Shown here: positions 1 through 8,279 of the stretch, one piece after another
How the letters are laid out: each line of letters begins with the position of its first letter
Position numbering within the stretch: position 1 is the stretch's first letter
From: GCA-2731375 sp002731375
Lineage (GTDB): Bacteria > Pseudomonadota > Alphaproteobacteria > GCA-2731375
Direction of reading: 5' to 3'
NCBI GenBank assembly: GCA_030752605.1
Contig: JASMDX010000055.1
Span: forward strand, 1-64,000
DNA length: 64,000 nucleotides
The notes under the pieces: model-generated
Told to the model about the DNA's origin: nothing
The model's database searches: none
Seen by the model: the letters and a program-made list of their open reading frames with translations, nothing else
Translations under genes and position numbers: made by a program

Positions 1-115
1 AAAAAAGTTTGGAAATAGGAGAACGAAACCCCAGAAATCGAGACTTTTCAATAATATCAATGGGTTAGTAATAATATTAGTCAGATTTCAAGTTCTCTCC
101 TTCTAAATTCACCCT

Positions 116-1348
116 TCATGGCGCTCCCTTGGTCTCCAGGGTCTGGGTGGTGCGCAACTGAGCAACAAACTGCGGCATCTGAGGTGAGAGATCGGTGAGG
201 TAGAACTTCTCCAGCATCAGCACCGAGGTTCTGGCGTTCTTTGCCAATCCAAACAGATCCCTGCCCTCGGTCTTCAGGATCTGGTAGCACAGGGCAGAGT
301 GACGCAGGGAATAGGTTGTGTGCTTTTGCCCATACCGGTCCCTTTCAAGGTTTGCCCTCTCGACCACGAACTTGAACATGCTGGACATTCTGTCGCCGGC
401 ATAATCACGGTCTTTGATCTCATTAAGAAACAGATAGTCGTTTGCTCCGTCATTCCTCATGAGGAGTCTGTTGCGATAAACCTCCGCTGCAATCTCCGTG
501 GAGGTACTGTCGATGTGCCCCCCTGCCCTCAGGGTCTTGGGGTTGGGAACCGAGATCACCAGTTGCTCTATCCCGTCTTGCTGCAGAAACCGGATGTGTT
601 TGTTCTGCAGCATCTTCCATTCACTGGGTCGGAGGAAGGTGTGGATCATGAAAACGATGAAGTCATACATCTCTGCAAAATCGAACTGGTACCTGGGAGG
701 TGGATTATCTCTTAACTCACGGCAGGCATTGAGTACCTGTTGATACTCTTCAGGTGAGAACCAGGGTCGAGGGGTGTCGTTGCGTTTAACGGTGGGTAGA
801 GAGGGAATGTGGTCGAGTACACCCTCACGTTCTGCTTCCTTCATCACCTTGCGAATGAGCACTACGTATTTCTTCAAGGTGGATTGGGCGAGGTCTCTGT
901 CGTTCTTCAGATCATCGATAAACTCATCCACGGATTTGTAGTCGATCTTGGCGATATGGGTTGTACCGAAACGAGGCAGGACATCCCTGTCCAAGCGTTG
1001 CTTGTCATACGCCGCCATCTCAGGAACCAGTTCACCTCTGGAGATTTGTCGTTTTTGTGTTTCCTGTAACCTGGCGGCAAACACCGCAAAGGACTGTGAA
1101 CCGATTGCTTTGTGTTGCTTCTTCTCCAGTAGGCGGTCTTCGTACCAGGAAATGGCAAATTCCCTGGCATCGCTGAGTTTCTCACATCGGGTGGATTTCT
1201 TAACGATGCCCCTGCCGTAGATGAACATCCGCACGTACCAGAATTTGGATGCCGGCATGCGGAACAGTTTCAGGGTATCGGGGTAACCACGGATGGTGGT
1301 CAGGTCCTCGGGATTATGTCGAGTTTTTGAAGTGCTTACTCTTGGCAT
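116..1348 (-). CDS. int: Phage-type tyrosine recombinase (integrase)
   Basis: A 410-residue site-specific DNA recombinase. The C-terminal half carries the tyrosine recombinase catalytic set: Arg240 in TFLRPSE, Lys271 in NPKT, Arg349-His350 in YSLRHS, and the nucleophile Tyr383 in EKFYL. The His of the usual HxxR box reads Tyr (YSLR). Residues 80-190 form the SAM-like core-binding domain (ending LIRKVMKEAEREG). The gene reads leftward, away from a truncated tRNA-Ser 80 bp upstream, which is the normal arrangement for an integrase at the edge of an integrated island. The rest of the element must lie left of position 1. No strong Shine-Dalgarno precedes the ATG at 1348. It is certainly an integrase; the element type is unknown. 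Confidence 0.93.
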   Translation of the reverse strand: MPRVSTSKTRHNPEDLTTIRGYPDTLKLFRMPASKFWYVRMFIYGRGIVKKSTRCEKLSDAREFAISWYEDRLLEKKQHKAIGSQSFAVFAARLQETQKRQISRGELVPEMAAYDKQRLDRDVLPRFGTTHIAKIDYKSVDEFIDDLKNDRDLAQSTLKKYVVLIRKVMKEAEREGVLDHIPSLPTVKRNDTPRPWFSPEEYQQVLNACRELRDNPPPRYQFDFAEMYDFIVFMIHTFLRPSEWKMLQNKHIRFLQQDGIEQLVISVPNPKTLRAGGHIDSTSTEIAAEVYRNRLLMRNDGANDYLFLNEIKDRDYAGDRMSSMFKFVVERANLERDRYGQKHTTYSLRHSALCYQILKTEGRDLFGLAKNARTSVLMLEKFYLTDLSPQMPQFVAQLRTTQTLETKGAP

Positions 1349-1358
1349 GGCGCCATAT

Positions 1359-1417
1359 TGTTGGTAACCTGTTGGTAAGTCAATTCATTGTGTAATATAT
1401 TGTATATTCAATGACTT
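1359..1417. repeat. Direct and inverted repeats between int and its att site
   Basis: Seen: TGTTGGTAA occurs twice, at 1359-1367 and 1370-1378, with an 11-bp period. An imperfect AT-rich inverted repeat then runs from AAGTCA (from 1377) to TGACTT (to 1417). Inference: these are placed where arm-type binding sites for an integrase or excisionase, or the int promoter and operator, would be expected. No function can be proved from sequence. Confidence 0.4.
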
Positions 1418-1429
1418 AACAACTATTTA

Positions 1430-1473
1430 CCAGTTTTCAAGACCGGTCGATTCAACTACTCTCGCACCCATCC
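1430..1473 (-). tRNA. Truncated 5' half of tRNA-Ser(UGA), integration site
   Basis: Read on the minus strand from 1473, the sequence gives an acceptor 5' strand GGATGGG, TG at positions 8-9, a D arm closed by CGA/TCG, a linker A, and an anticodon stem CCGGT/ACTGG closing the loop CTTGAAA. The anticodon is TGA, so the identity is tRNA-Ser. After 1430 there is no variable arm, no T arm (TTCGA) and no acceptor 3' strand. The gene therefore stops at the end of the anticodon stem, exactly where the AT-rich int leader begins. The simplest reading is an attachment site left by integration of the element that carries the integrase. Confidence 0.72.
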
Positions 1474-1551
1474 TCTGCCAATACCAAACGCATTTAGCAA
1501 ATCAGCCGCGTCCTGGAAAGCGCAATCATGGCGACTTTACAGGTTGCAAAG

Positions 1552-3237
1552 TTAATTATGGCTTTCCAACAGGCGCCGAGCGATGACCTGCGCCTGAATT
1601 TCGCCCGCGCCCTCAAAAATATTCAAGATGCGGGCATCGCACAGAACGCGGGAGATGGGGAATTCCAATGAAAAACCATTACCGCCATGGATCTGCACCG
1701 CATTGTCGGCGGACGACCAGGCAACCCGGGCCGCTAACAGCTTCGCCATGCCCGCCTCCAGATCACAGCGCCGGCCCCGATCCTTTTGCCGGGCCGCATA
1801 ATAGGTTAATTGCCGTGACAGCATAATCTCCACCGCCATCCAGGCCAGCTTGCCAGCAACCCGGGGGAAGCGCACGATAGCACCGCCGAACTGCTGGCGC
1901 TCGATGCCGTAGTTCAAGCCCAGCTCAAAAGCATTCTGGGCCACGCCCACGGCCCGCGCCGCTGTTTGGATACGGGCGGATTCAAAAGTTGCCATCAGCT
2001 GCTTGAAGCCATTGCCCTCTTCCCCGCCCAGCAAGTTATCGGCCCCGACCTCGAAGCCATCGAAGGCAATCTCGTATTCCTTCATGCCGCGATAGCCCAG
2101 CACCTCGATCTCGCCGCCCGACATGCCCTGCGCTGGGAACGGCTCCTCCACCGTACCCCTCGGTTTCTCGGCCAGGAACATGGACAGGCCGCGATAACCA
2201 CGCTGCTCGGGATTGCTGCGCGCCAGCAGGGTCATCATGTCGGCGCGGGCAGCATGGGTGATCCAGGTCTTGTTGCCCTGGATCTTGTAAACATCACCGC
2301 AAAGGATGGCGCGGGTGCCGACGCTGCCCAGGTCCGAGCCCACGTTCGGTTCGGTAAAGACGGCGGTGGGCAGGATCTCGCCCGAGGCGATCTTGGGTAG
2401 CCAATGCTGCCGCTGATCCTCCGTCCCGCCATGCAGGATCAACTCGGCGGCGATTTCGGAACGGGTGCCGAGAGAGCCGACGCCGATATAGCCCCGGCTA
2501 AGTTCTTCCGAGACCACGCACATGGCGGTCTTGCCCATGCCGTGGCCGCCATATTGTTCAGGAATGGTCAGGCCGAACACGCCCATCTCGCTCATGCCGT
2601 CGACCACATCCATGGGGATCAACTCGTCGCGCATGTGCCAGCCATGGGCATCGGGGGTTACGTTCGCCTCGGTAAAACGGCGGAATTGCTGGCGCACCAT
2701 CGATAGGGTCTCGTCCAGACCCAATTCGCCGAACTCAGCGCCGCCGGCAGCCTCGACCAACAGCAGGGCAAGCTGGTCGCGTCCGGCCTGGGTGTTGCCC
2801 TGGGCGATCAGCCGCTCCACCGCATCGGTGCGAAAGGCCGCCATGTCCTCATCGTCAAGCCCAAGGTCGAGCGGGCGCACCACTTCGATCTGGCTCATGG
2901 CGATGCCGTTGGCCATTTCCGTCAAATAGCCGCCAAAACCCAATTGCAGAAGCAATCGCTCCAAGCCGCCGAACTTGCCATCCCCCGCCAATTGTTTGGC
3001 CCAGGCCAAGCTTTGCCGCAGGGCCTCGTTATAGGTCGCCAGCCAGGCCAGGCCATGCACGGCGAACTGCTGCTGTTCAATCAGCCCGGCATCGATTGCG
3101 CCATCTTTCGAGACCATGGCACGGACGCCTTGGCGGGCCCGCGCCAACAAATCATCCGCCGCCCCCAGGGCCGCGCCGCAAAGCGGCAATAATTCCTCGA
3201 CAGCGATAACCTGGTCCCGGGCGTAAGCAGCCTGCAT
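1552..3237 (-). CDS. mcd: (2S)-methylsuccinyl-CoA dehydrogenase, acyl-CoA dehydrogenase family
   Basis: An FAD enzyme of 561 residues that oxidises (2S)-methylsuccinyl-CoA to mesaconyl-CoA in the ethylmalonyl-CoA pathway. The length and the N-terminal helical extension of about 150 residues (HGLAWLATYNEALRQ, then GFGGYL, MSQIE and RPLDLGL) distinguish it from ordinary 380-residue acyl-CoA dehydrogenases and match Mcd. The dehydrogenase core follows, with the FAD/substrate segment TEPNVGSDLGS, TWITHAARAD, and the C-terminal QIHGGNGFSLEFPISR and EGAGEIQ. The ATG at 3237 is chosen because GAGG lies 8 bases upstream; an ATG at 3249 lacks this. No other ethylmalonyl-CoA pathway gene is adjacent. 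A related long acyl-CoA dehydrogenase of different specificity is possible. Confidence 0.82.
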   Translation of the reverse strand: MQAAYARDQVIAVEELLPLCGAALGAADDLLARARQGVRAMVSKDGAIDAGLIEQQQFAVHGLAWLATYNEALRQSLAWAKQLAGDGKFGGLERLLLQLGFGGYLTEMANGIAMSQIEVVRPLDLGLDDEDMAAFRTDAVERLIAQGNTQAGRDQLALLLVEAAGGAEFGELGLDETLSMVRQQFRRFTEANVTPDAHGWHMRDELIPMDVVDGMSEMGVFGLTIPEQYGGHGMGKTAMCVVSEELSRGYIGVGSLGTRSEIAAELILHGGTEDQRQHWLPKIASGEILPTAVFTEPNVGSDLGSVGTRAILCGDVYKIQGNKTWITHAARADMMTLLARSNPEQRGYRGLSMFLAEKPRGTVEEPFPAQGMSGGEIEVLGYRGMKEYEIAFDGFEVGADNLLGGEEGNGFKQLMATFESARIQTAARAVGVAQNAFELGLNYGIERQQFGGAIVRFPRVAGKLAWMAVEIMLSRQLTYYAARQKDRGRRCDLEAGMAKLLAARVAWSSADNAVQIHGGNGFSLEFPISRVLCDARILNIFEGAGEIQAQVIARRLLESHN

Positions 3238-3503
3238 GATAATCCTCATTTAGTCCTGGTCAGATAACCCCGGCGGCGGCGGCGAAAGCGGCTAACGGTG
3301 ACTGGGGTCACTCGCCAAATTCACCAATGGGGCCATCTGCAAATGGCACACAACTTATAGGCCCTGTGATTAACGGCTCAGGGGCCCGATGTCGAGTACC
3401 CCTCCCCGCCGACATCGATGGCCAAGTTTTGACCCGCCTCTGTACCTGACGGTGGCCGATAAATACGCCGGTCGCCGTTGCTCTTTCCTTCGGGTAAGCC
3501 TTC

Positions 3504-4243
3504 ATGCGGCGGGATATTTCAGGCCCAAGTGTGATGGCCGAGGGAAGCGGTGTTGAGCTAGATGCCAAGAAAGCTGTGGAATTTTTCCGCAAGGCCATCC
3601 GGCAAGGCAACGTGCCGGCAATGTTTCACCTACTCAAAATGACAATGCGGGGGTCGGCACGGACGAGGACAGGATCGAAGCCCGCGCCCTCTTCAGCTTG
3701 GACACAAGCATCGGCAACAAAGGGCAAGGTCATTCTGGCGGCGCATATGTACATGAGCAAGCAAGTGGAGAAGGAGCGGGATTTACCAGTTGCCGTCGAG
3801 GATGGGAATGCGGGTGCCGTGGAAGAATTCCTGGATTCCGACGTAGATGCCAATGCGATTGATGATGATGGCCGAACCAACATGATCATCCCGGCTTGGC
3901 GGGCCATTTTCGCTTACTCCGCCCTTGCTGGATGTCGGGGTGGATATCAATGCGGCGGATAATCTAGGCCGCACGGCACTATCCTGGCCACCATCAATAG
4001 CTATCGGGATATCGCCCACACACTGTTGTGCAAAGCCGCCTTGGTCGATGTGCTGGGCGAAGGCGGTTTGACGCCTTTGATACAGACCGCCTGGAATAGC
4101 CATGAAGAGATTGTCGCGGCCCTGATCAACGGCAAGGCGGATGCCAATATCACCGACAACAATAGTTTCAATGCCCTGCACCGCGCTAAGGCGCAAAAGA
4201 GGTGCGCATCATCGCCATGCTCCGCGCGGCCGGCGCCCGATAA
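3504..4243 (+). pseudogene. Decayed Sel1/ankyrin-repeat protein
   Basis: The coding sense switches frame several times. 3534-3635 gives a Sel1-like repeat (AEGSGVELDAKKAVEFFRK, then QGNVPAMFHL). 3652-3720 continues in another frame (GVGTDEDRIEARALFSLD). 3740-3890 gives an ankyrin unit (NAGAVEEFLDSDVDANAIDD). Later frames give VDINAADNLGRTALS, then GGLTPLIQTAWNSHEEIVA with ADANITDNNSFNALH, and finally EVRIIAMLRAAGAR with a TAA at 4241-4243. At least four indels are needed to restore one reading frame, so this is a pseudogene. The 3250-3503 stretch before it holds no recognisable gene and may contain further eroded N-terminal sequence. Confidence 0.75.
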
Positions 4244-4274
4244 GTCTTGGCCTAGTCGTCTTTTGTCTTGGCTA

Positions 4275-5141
4275 TCAAACCCTATGCCAATCCGCGACCG
4301 CCTGGCTGATCGCGTCTGGGTTATCGGAATTCTCCAACTCCATAATGATCGCGGATATCTCCGCCGGCGGCGCGGTTAATTCAATGGTCGGCACGCTAAG
4401 CTCGTAAACCGAGCCAACGGTGGGATAAAGCGTATCGACATGCAATATCCGGCAGTTGCGATGTTGCAGCAGGTGCGCAAACAAACGCTCATAGGTCAGT
4501 GCATCATAACTGGCCCCGGCGGCCGGTCGCGCCTCTGGTACAAGGCCAAGCATGGCGGCGGCGGTACTGGCATCACGCCAGATCTGGCGCAGCACGTTGA
4601 TCGGCGCATCGCGGCTTTCGTTGGCATGTTTTGGGTTGGCGATCGATGCCTGGCGCTTGCCTTCGATTTCGGCCCTGATCTCCGCCGATGGCACGGGAAC
4701 AAAGAAAATCGCTCCCGCTCCAGCCAACAGCGGCTCCACCGGATCGTCATGCCGCTGCACCAGTTCGACAAATCTGTTGCCGATAATCGGCACCTCGCCA
4801 ATCAGCAGGTGCCGTGGATCGACGAATGATTCATCCCATTGCCGCACCGCGCGCCGGGCCCACAGGCCAGCTGCCTTGCGGATAAGGGGATGGGTGAACC
4901 CATCAACCTCCGGGTACTTCGCCAAAATGGCCTCGGTCTCGAAAGCCGCCCTGGCGATATCCCATTGCAGCAGATGCACCCGCCGGCCAGCCCGCACCGC
5001 CATCTGGGTCTGTTGCTGGAGGAACAGAGACTTTCCCACGCCCGGAAGGCCCGTATAAAAAATAGACCGCGCCGTTGCCGCTGCCGTGGCCATTTCCGCG
5101 CCAATCTTGGTATCCGGCTGTAGCACCGTGGCTTCAGGCAT
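4275..5141 (-). CDS. P-loop ATPase of unknown role
   Basis: A 288-residue protein with a Walker A motif, GLPGVGKS, near residues 32-39, following a short N-terminal stretch. After it come VHLLQWDIARAAFETEAI and HLLIGEVPIIGNRFVELVQ, which fit a kinase-like or AAA-like nucleotide-binding fold. A convincing Walker B motif is not obvious. It has no signal peptide or membrane segment, so it is cytoplasmic. The ATG has a clear AGGGAG site, and the gene begins 21 bp after the gluQ stop, so the two are probably cotranscribed. I do not recognise the family; an ATP-dependent regulatory or phosphotransfer role is only a guess. Confidence 0.72.
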   Translation of the reverse strand: MPEATVLQPDTKIGAEMATAAATARSIFYTGLPGVGKSLFLQQQTQMAVRAGRRVHLLQWDIARAAFETEAILAKYPEVDGFTHPLIRKAAGLWARRAVRQWDESFVDPRHLLIGEVPIIGNRFVELVQRHDDPVEPLLAGAGAIFFVPVPSAEIRAEIEGKRQASIANPKHANESRDAPINVLRQIWRDASTAAAMLGLVPEARPAAGASYDALTYERLFAHLLQHRNCRILHVDTLYPTVGSVYELSVPTIELTAPPAEISAIIMELENSDNPDAISQAVADWHRV

Positions 5142-5162
5142 GCGATCTCCCTTTCTAAAATT

Positions 5163-6068
5163 TCACCACTCAAGCTCGAGGGTTCGACGCAGCGCTGTCG
5201 GGTCTTGGCCTTCATCGCGCAATTGCGCCAGGCTGACGGCCCCATGGCGCTTGGCCAAACGGGTACCTCCGTCATCGCGCAACAGGCGGTGATGGTCATA
5301 GGCCGGCGTTGGCAGGCTCAGCAATGCCTGCAAAAGCCGATGCACATGGGTGGCCGCGAACAGATCGGCGCCACGGGTAACTTTGGTGATGCCTTGCAAG
5401 GCATCATCAACCACCACCGCCAAATGATAGGATGTGGGCGTATCCTTGCGGGCCAGAACCACATCGCCATGCATTTTTGGTTGCAGCTCCTGCACGCCTT
5501 GTTGTTCGTCCCGCCAGTGCAGATCGGGGCCGGCCCGTTGGGCGGCGAGATTGCTATCAAGGCGAATGGCATAGGGGGCGCCGGCGGCGATCCGGTCTTC
5601 GCGCTCCGCTTGGCCGAGCTGCCGGCAGGTACCGGGATAGAGGACGCCGTCAGGGCCATGAGGAGCTGTGGGCGCGGCGGCGATTTCCCGGACAATTTCC
5701 TTGCGAGTGCAAAAGCAGGGATAACTCAGACCCGCATCCGCCAGGGTTTCAAGCGCCGTGGCATAGTCAGCCATATGCTCGGATTGACGGCGCACCGGTT
5801 CCTCCCATGTCAGTCCCAGCCAGGCAAGATCCGCCAACATGGCGGCCTCGTGATCGGGCCTGCAGCGAGTTTGATCAATATCCTCCACCCGCAATAAAAA
5901 GCGCCCGCCCAAACGCCACGCCGCCGCAAAGCTGTACAGGGCCGAAAATCCATTACCCAAATGTAACGGCCCGGTGGGGCTGGGGGCGAATCTTAGAACG
6001 TCGGTCGGTGACAAGGGCGGGCCTATTGGGTTATCAGGGAACAACAAACGATTTAGGGAGACTAGCAT
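5163..6068 (-). CDS. gluQ: Glutamyl-Q tRNA(Asp) synthetase
   Basis: A truncated paralogue of glutamyl-tRNA synthetase that lacks the anticodon-binding domain (301 residues) and attaches glutamate to queuosine at the wobble position of tRNA-Asp. The class I signature is FAPSPTGPLHLGN, the Cys cluster is CFCTRKE with the later YPGTC, the substrate segment is YHLAVVVDDALQGIT, and the KMSKS equivalent is LAKRHGA. The start is uncertain. The ATG at 6068 shares its bases with the divergent ATG at 6067, while a TTG at 6014 would give an N-terminus closer to the family but has no better ribosome site. It is followed by the P-loop ATPase gene. Confidence 0.88.
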   Translation of the reverse strand: MLVSLNRLLFPDNPIGPPLSPTDVLRFAPSPTGPLHLGNGFSALYSFAAAWRLGGRFLLRVEDIDQTRCRPDHEAAMLADLAWLGLTWEEPVRRQSEHMADYATALETLADAGLSYPCFCTRKEIVREIAAAPTAPHGPDGVLYPGTCRQLGQAEREDRIAAGAPYAIRLDSNLAAQRAGPDLHWRDEQQGVQELQPKMHGDVVLARKDTPTSYHLAVVVDDALQGITKVTRGADLFAATHVHRLLQALLSLPTPAYDHHRLLRDDGGTRLAKRHGAVSLAQLRDEGQDPTALRRTLELEW

Positions 6069-6963
6069 GTCGGATAGCACGATTGCGGTATTGGTTGCTG
6101 GTTCGGGCGTCATGGGAAAAGGCATCGCGCTTTCGTTCGCGCGGGCCGGCCTGAAGACCGCTATTCTAAGCCGCAACCCGAATGTGGTCAGCGGCGTTGA
6201 ACCAGGCATTGATATCCTGGGCGTCCTGCCCAGCGAGGCGCCGGAGCTGATTGTCGAGACCATTCCGGAAGTGATGGGTCTGAAGCTGGAGCTGAATGCC
6301 CAGATCGAGGAAGTCTATCAGGGCGACTCGATCATTGCCTCCAACACCTCGTCCTTGTCCTTGCAAAAACTGGCGAATGCCTTGCGCTTTCCGGCGAAAT
6401 TCTGCGGTATGCACTATTTCCATCCCGCCGACGTGACACCCATCGTAGAAGTCGCGGCCGTGGCGCAGAGCGATGATGCGACCATTCAAAAGACCCTGAC
6501 GATGTTGCGCCAGGCCGGCAAGCAACCCATCGCGCTGTCAGAGCCGGTGGATGGGCTGTTGATCAACCGGCTGCAACAAGCCATCTATCACGAGGCCTAC
6601 AGCCTGATTGACCGGGGCATTTGCAGCGCCAAGGATATCGACCTGGCCGCCAAGCAGTTGTTGGGCCCGCGTATGAGCGTGACTGGCATGATCGAGCAAA
6701 AGGATCTCTCGGGCCTGGACACCCATGCCCTGGCGCAGCGGGAGTTGATCCCAATCCTGCATTTGAGCCGGGAGCCCAGCCCGGTGGTGCAGCGCAAATA
6801 CGCCGCCGGTCATTTCGGCACCAAGACGGGTACCGGGTTCTATGACTGGCGCGAGATGGACGTGCCCGCCTACCGCCAGAAAACCGACGCCCTGTTGACC
6901 AAGATGCTGCAACTACTCGACGACAACCGTCCCCCCGCACCTCCCGCTGCTGATGGCGACTAA
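6067..6963 (+). CDS. 3-hydroxyacyl-CoA dehydrogenase
   Basis: A 298-residue NAD-dependent dehydrogenase acting on 3-hydroxyacyl-CoA thioesters. The Rossmann motif is VLVAGSGVMGKGIALSFA at the N-terminus. Next come ETIPEVMGLKLELNAQIEE, the NTSSLSL segment, and GMHYFHPADVTPIVEV with the catalytic His. The C-terminal helical domain follows (LLINRLQQAIYHEAYSLID, ending GTGFYDW). The ATG at 6067 follows an AGGGAG 6 bases upstream. Its stop overlaps the start of the downstream glycosylase gene by 11 bp. The NAD-binding region is shorter than usual between GLKTAILSRNP and VEPGIDILG, so specificity may differ from standard FadB-type enzymes. Confidence 0.82.
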   Translation: MSDSTIAVLVAGSGVMGKGIALSFARAGLKTAILSRNPNVVSGVEPGIDILGVLPSEAPELIVETIPEVMGLKLELNAQIEEVYQGDSIIASNTSSLSLQKLANALRFPAKFCGMHYFHPADVTPIVEVAAVAQSDDATIQKTLTMLRQAGKQPIALSEPVDGLLINRLQQAIYHEAYSLIDRGICSAKDIDLAAKQLLGPRMSVTGMIEQKDLSGLDTHALAQRELIPILHLSREPSPVVQRKYAAGHFGTKTGTGFYDWREMDVPAYRQKTDALLTKMLQLLDDNRPPAPPAADGD

Positions 6964-7579
6964 ATTGATAGAGGACGGTTTCCATCAGGTCGGACTGTTA
7001 GAGCCGCGTTTCGCCGAGGTTTTGCGCTGCCATGGCGAACCGCCCTCGCGCAAGCGGCCGGGTGGTTTCGAGACGATGTTAAAAATCATCGTGCAGCAAC
7101 AGGTCTCCATCGCCTCCGCCGATGCCATCTGGGGCCGACTGCGCCGTGGTTTGGGCACGGTCAACCCTGGCGCCGTCCTGGCCCTTGACGACGATGCCTT
7201 GCGGGCGTTCGGTCTGTCCCGGCAAAAGGCCGCCTATGCCCGTAGCCTAGCCGAGGCGGTGGCATCGGGCAGCCTGAATTTCCGTAGGCTGCATAGCATG
7301 GCGGATGAAGCAGTGATCGATGATCTGGTCCAGATCAAGGGCATCGGCCGCTGGACGGCCGAGATCTATTTGCTTGGCGTCTTGCAGCGGCCCGACATCT
7401 GGCCCGCCGCCGACGTCGCCTTGATGGAAGGTTCGCGCGACCTGCTTGGCCTGCCTGAGCGGCCCACGATCAAGAAGATGGGCCCCCTGGCCGAGCCCTG
7501 GCGCCCCTACCGCACCTATGCCGCACGCCTGTTATGGCTGCACTATCGCCACATCAGCCGGCGCGAGACGGCGGGCTAA
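6953..7579 (+). CDS. DNA-3-methyladenine glycosylase II, AlkA-like
   Basis: A 208-residue base-excision glycosylase of the HhH-GPD superfamily, which removes alkylated purines. The helix-hairpin-helix is IKGIGRWTAEIYLL near residue 130, followed by the catalytic Asp in WPAADVALMEG. The upstream part, FETMLKIIVQQQVSIASADA, is the typical opening of the domain. It lacks the N-terminal beta domain of E. coli AlkA, so it is the short form. The start overlaps the previous gene by 11 bp, suggesting translational coupling although the functions are unrelated. Confidence 0.86.
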   Translation: MATKLIEDGFHQVGLLEPRFAEVLRCHGEPPSRKRPGGFETMLKIIVQQQVSIASADAIWGRLRRGLGTVNPGAVLALDDDALRAFGLSRQKAAYARSLAEAVASGSLNFRRLHSMADEAVIDDLVQIKGIGRWTAEIYLLGVLQRPDIWPAADVALMEGSRDLLGLPERPTIKKMGPLAEPWRPYRTYAARLLWLHYRHISRRETAG

Positions 7580-7715
7580 AACACGACAGTGGGTATGTTC
7601 TCCATACCTTAGCCCAGCATTTGGTAATTCGCACTGGCATAATCGCCGTCAAATTGCGAGAATTACTTGAGTCGGAAATTTGTCGCGTATTAATACTGAC
7701 GAAGGCAGGAAGGAA

Positions 7716-8267
7716 ATGGAGGCCTCACTTGAACGTTGCCCCGCCCTGGTACTCAACGCTGACTATCAGCCGTTGAGCTATTACCCCTTGTCCCTGTGGT
7801 CCTGGCAGGAAGTAGTGAAGGCAGTGTTTCTAGAACGTGTGCAGGTGCTCTCGGCCTATGACCGGATCATCCGCTCGCCTGGCTTCGCCATGGAATTGCC
7901 GTCGGTCGTTGCCTTGAAGCGCTACATCCAGCCGGCTAAATATCCAGCATTTACGCGCTTTAATCTGTTCTTGCGCGATCGTTTCGTCTGCCAGTATTGC
8001 GGCGCCAGCCATGATCTGACCTTTGACCATGTCATTCCGCGCAGCCGGGGTGGCCGCACCACCTGGGAAAACGTCGTCGCCGCCTGCGCGCGGTGCAACC
8101 TGCGCAAGGGTGGACGCATGTCCAGGGCGTGCGATATGCATCCGCGCATCGCGCCGCATCAACCCACCGTGCGGCAGCTGCACGACAAGGGCCGGGCCTT
8201 TCCGCCCAACTATCTGCACGAGTCCTGGAGCGATTTTCTCTACTGGGATACGGAGCTGGAAGCCTAA
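7716..8267 (+). CDS. HNH endonuclease family protein
   Basis: A 183-residue protein with a C-terminal HNH nuclease domain: CQYCGASHDLTFDHVIP, then WENVVAACARCNLRKG. The pairs CxxC and CxxC would bind structural zinc, and the DH pair is the catalytic core. The N-terminal 85 residues (LNADYQPLSYYPLSLWSWQE) are the conserved leader of the small stand-alone HNH proteins common in Alphaproteobacteria. The ATG at 7716 has AGGAAGG just upstream; the longer frame from TTG 7680 has no site. Its role in the cell is unknown. It is followed 12 bp later by a flavodoxin-fold gene. Confidence 0.85.
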   Translation: MEASLERCPALVLNADYQPLSYYPLSLWSWQEVVKAVFLERVQVLSAYDRIIRSPGFAMELPSVVALKRYIQPAKYPAFTRFNLFLRDRFVCQYCGASHDLTFDHVIPRSRGGRTTWENVVAACARCNLRKGGRMSRACDMHPRIAPHQPTVRQLHDKGRAFPPNYLHESWSDFLYWDTELEA

Positions 8268-8279
8268 GACCAGCCTACC

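Noticed and set aside
1..60. TTGAAAA on the minus strand near 40-50 as the missing tRNA-Ser 3' half
   Set aside because: Only seven bases match the anticodon loop. No T loop or acceptor strand complementary to GGATGGG follows.
3308..3503. ORFs on both strands in the mcd to pseudogene gap
   Set aside because: No ribosome site, family similarity or consistent codon usage; most likely eroded spacer.
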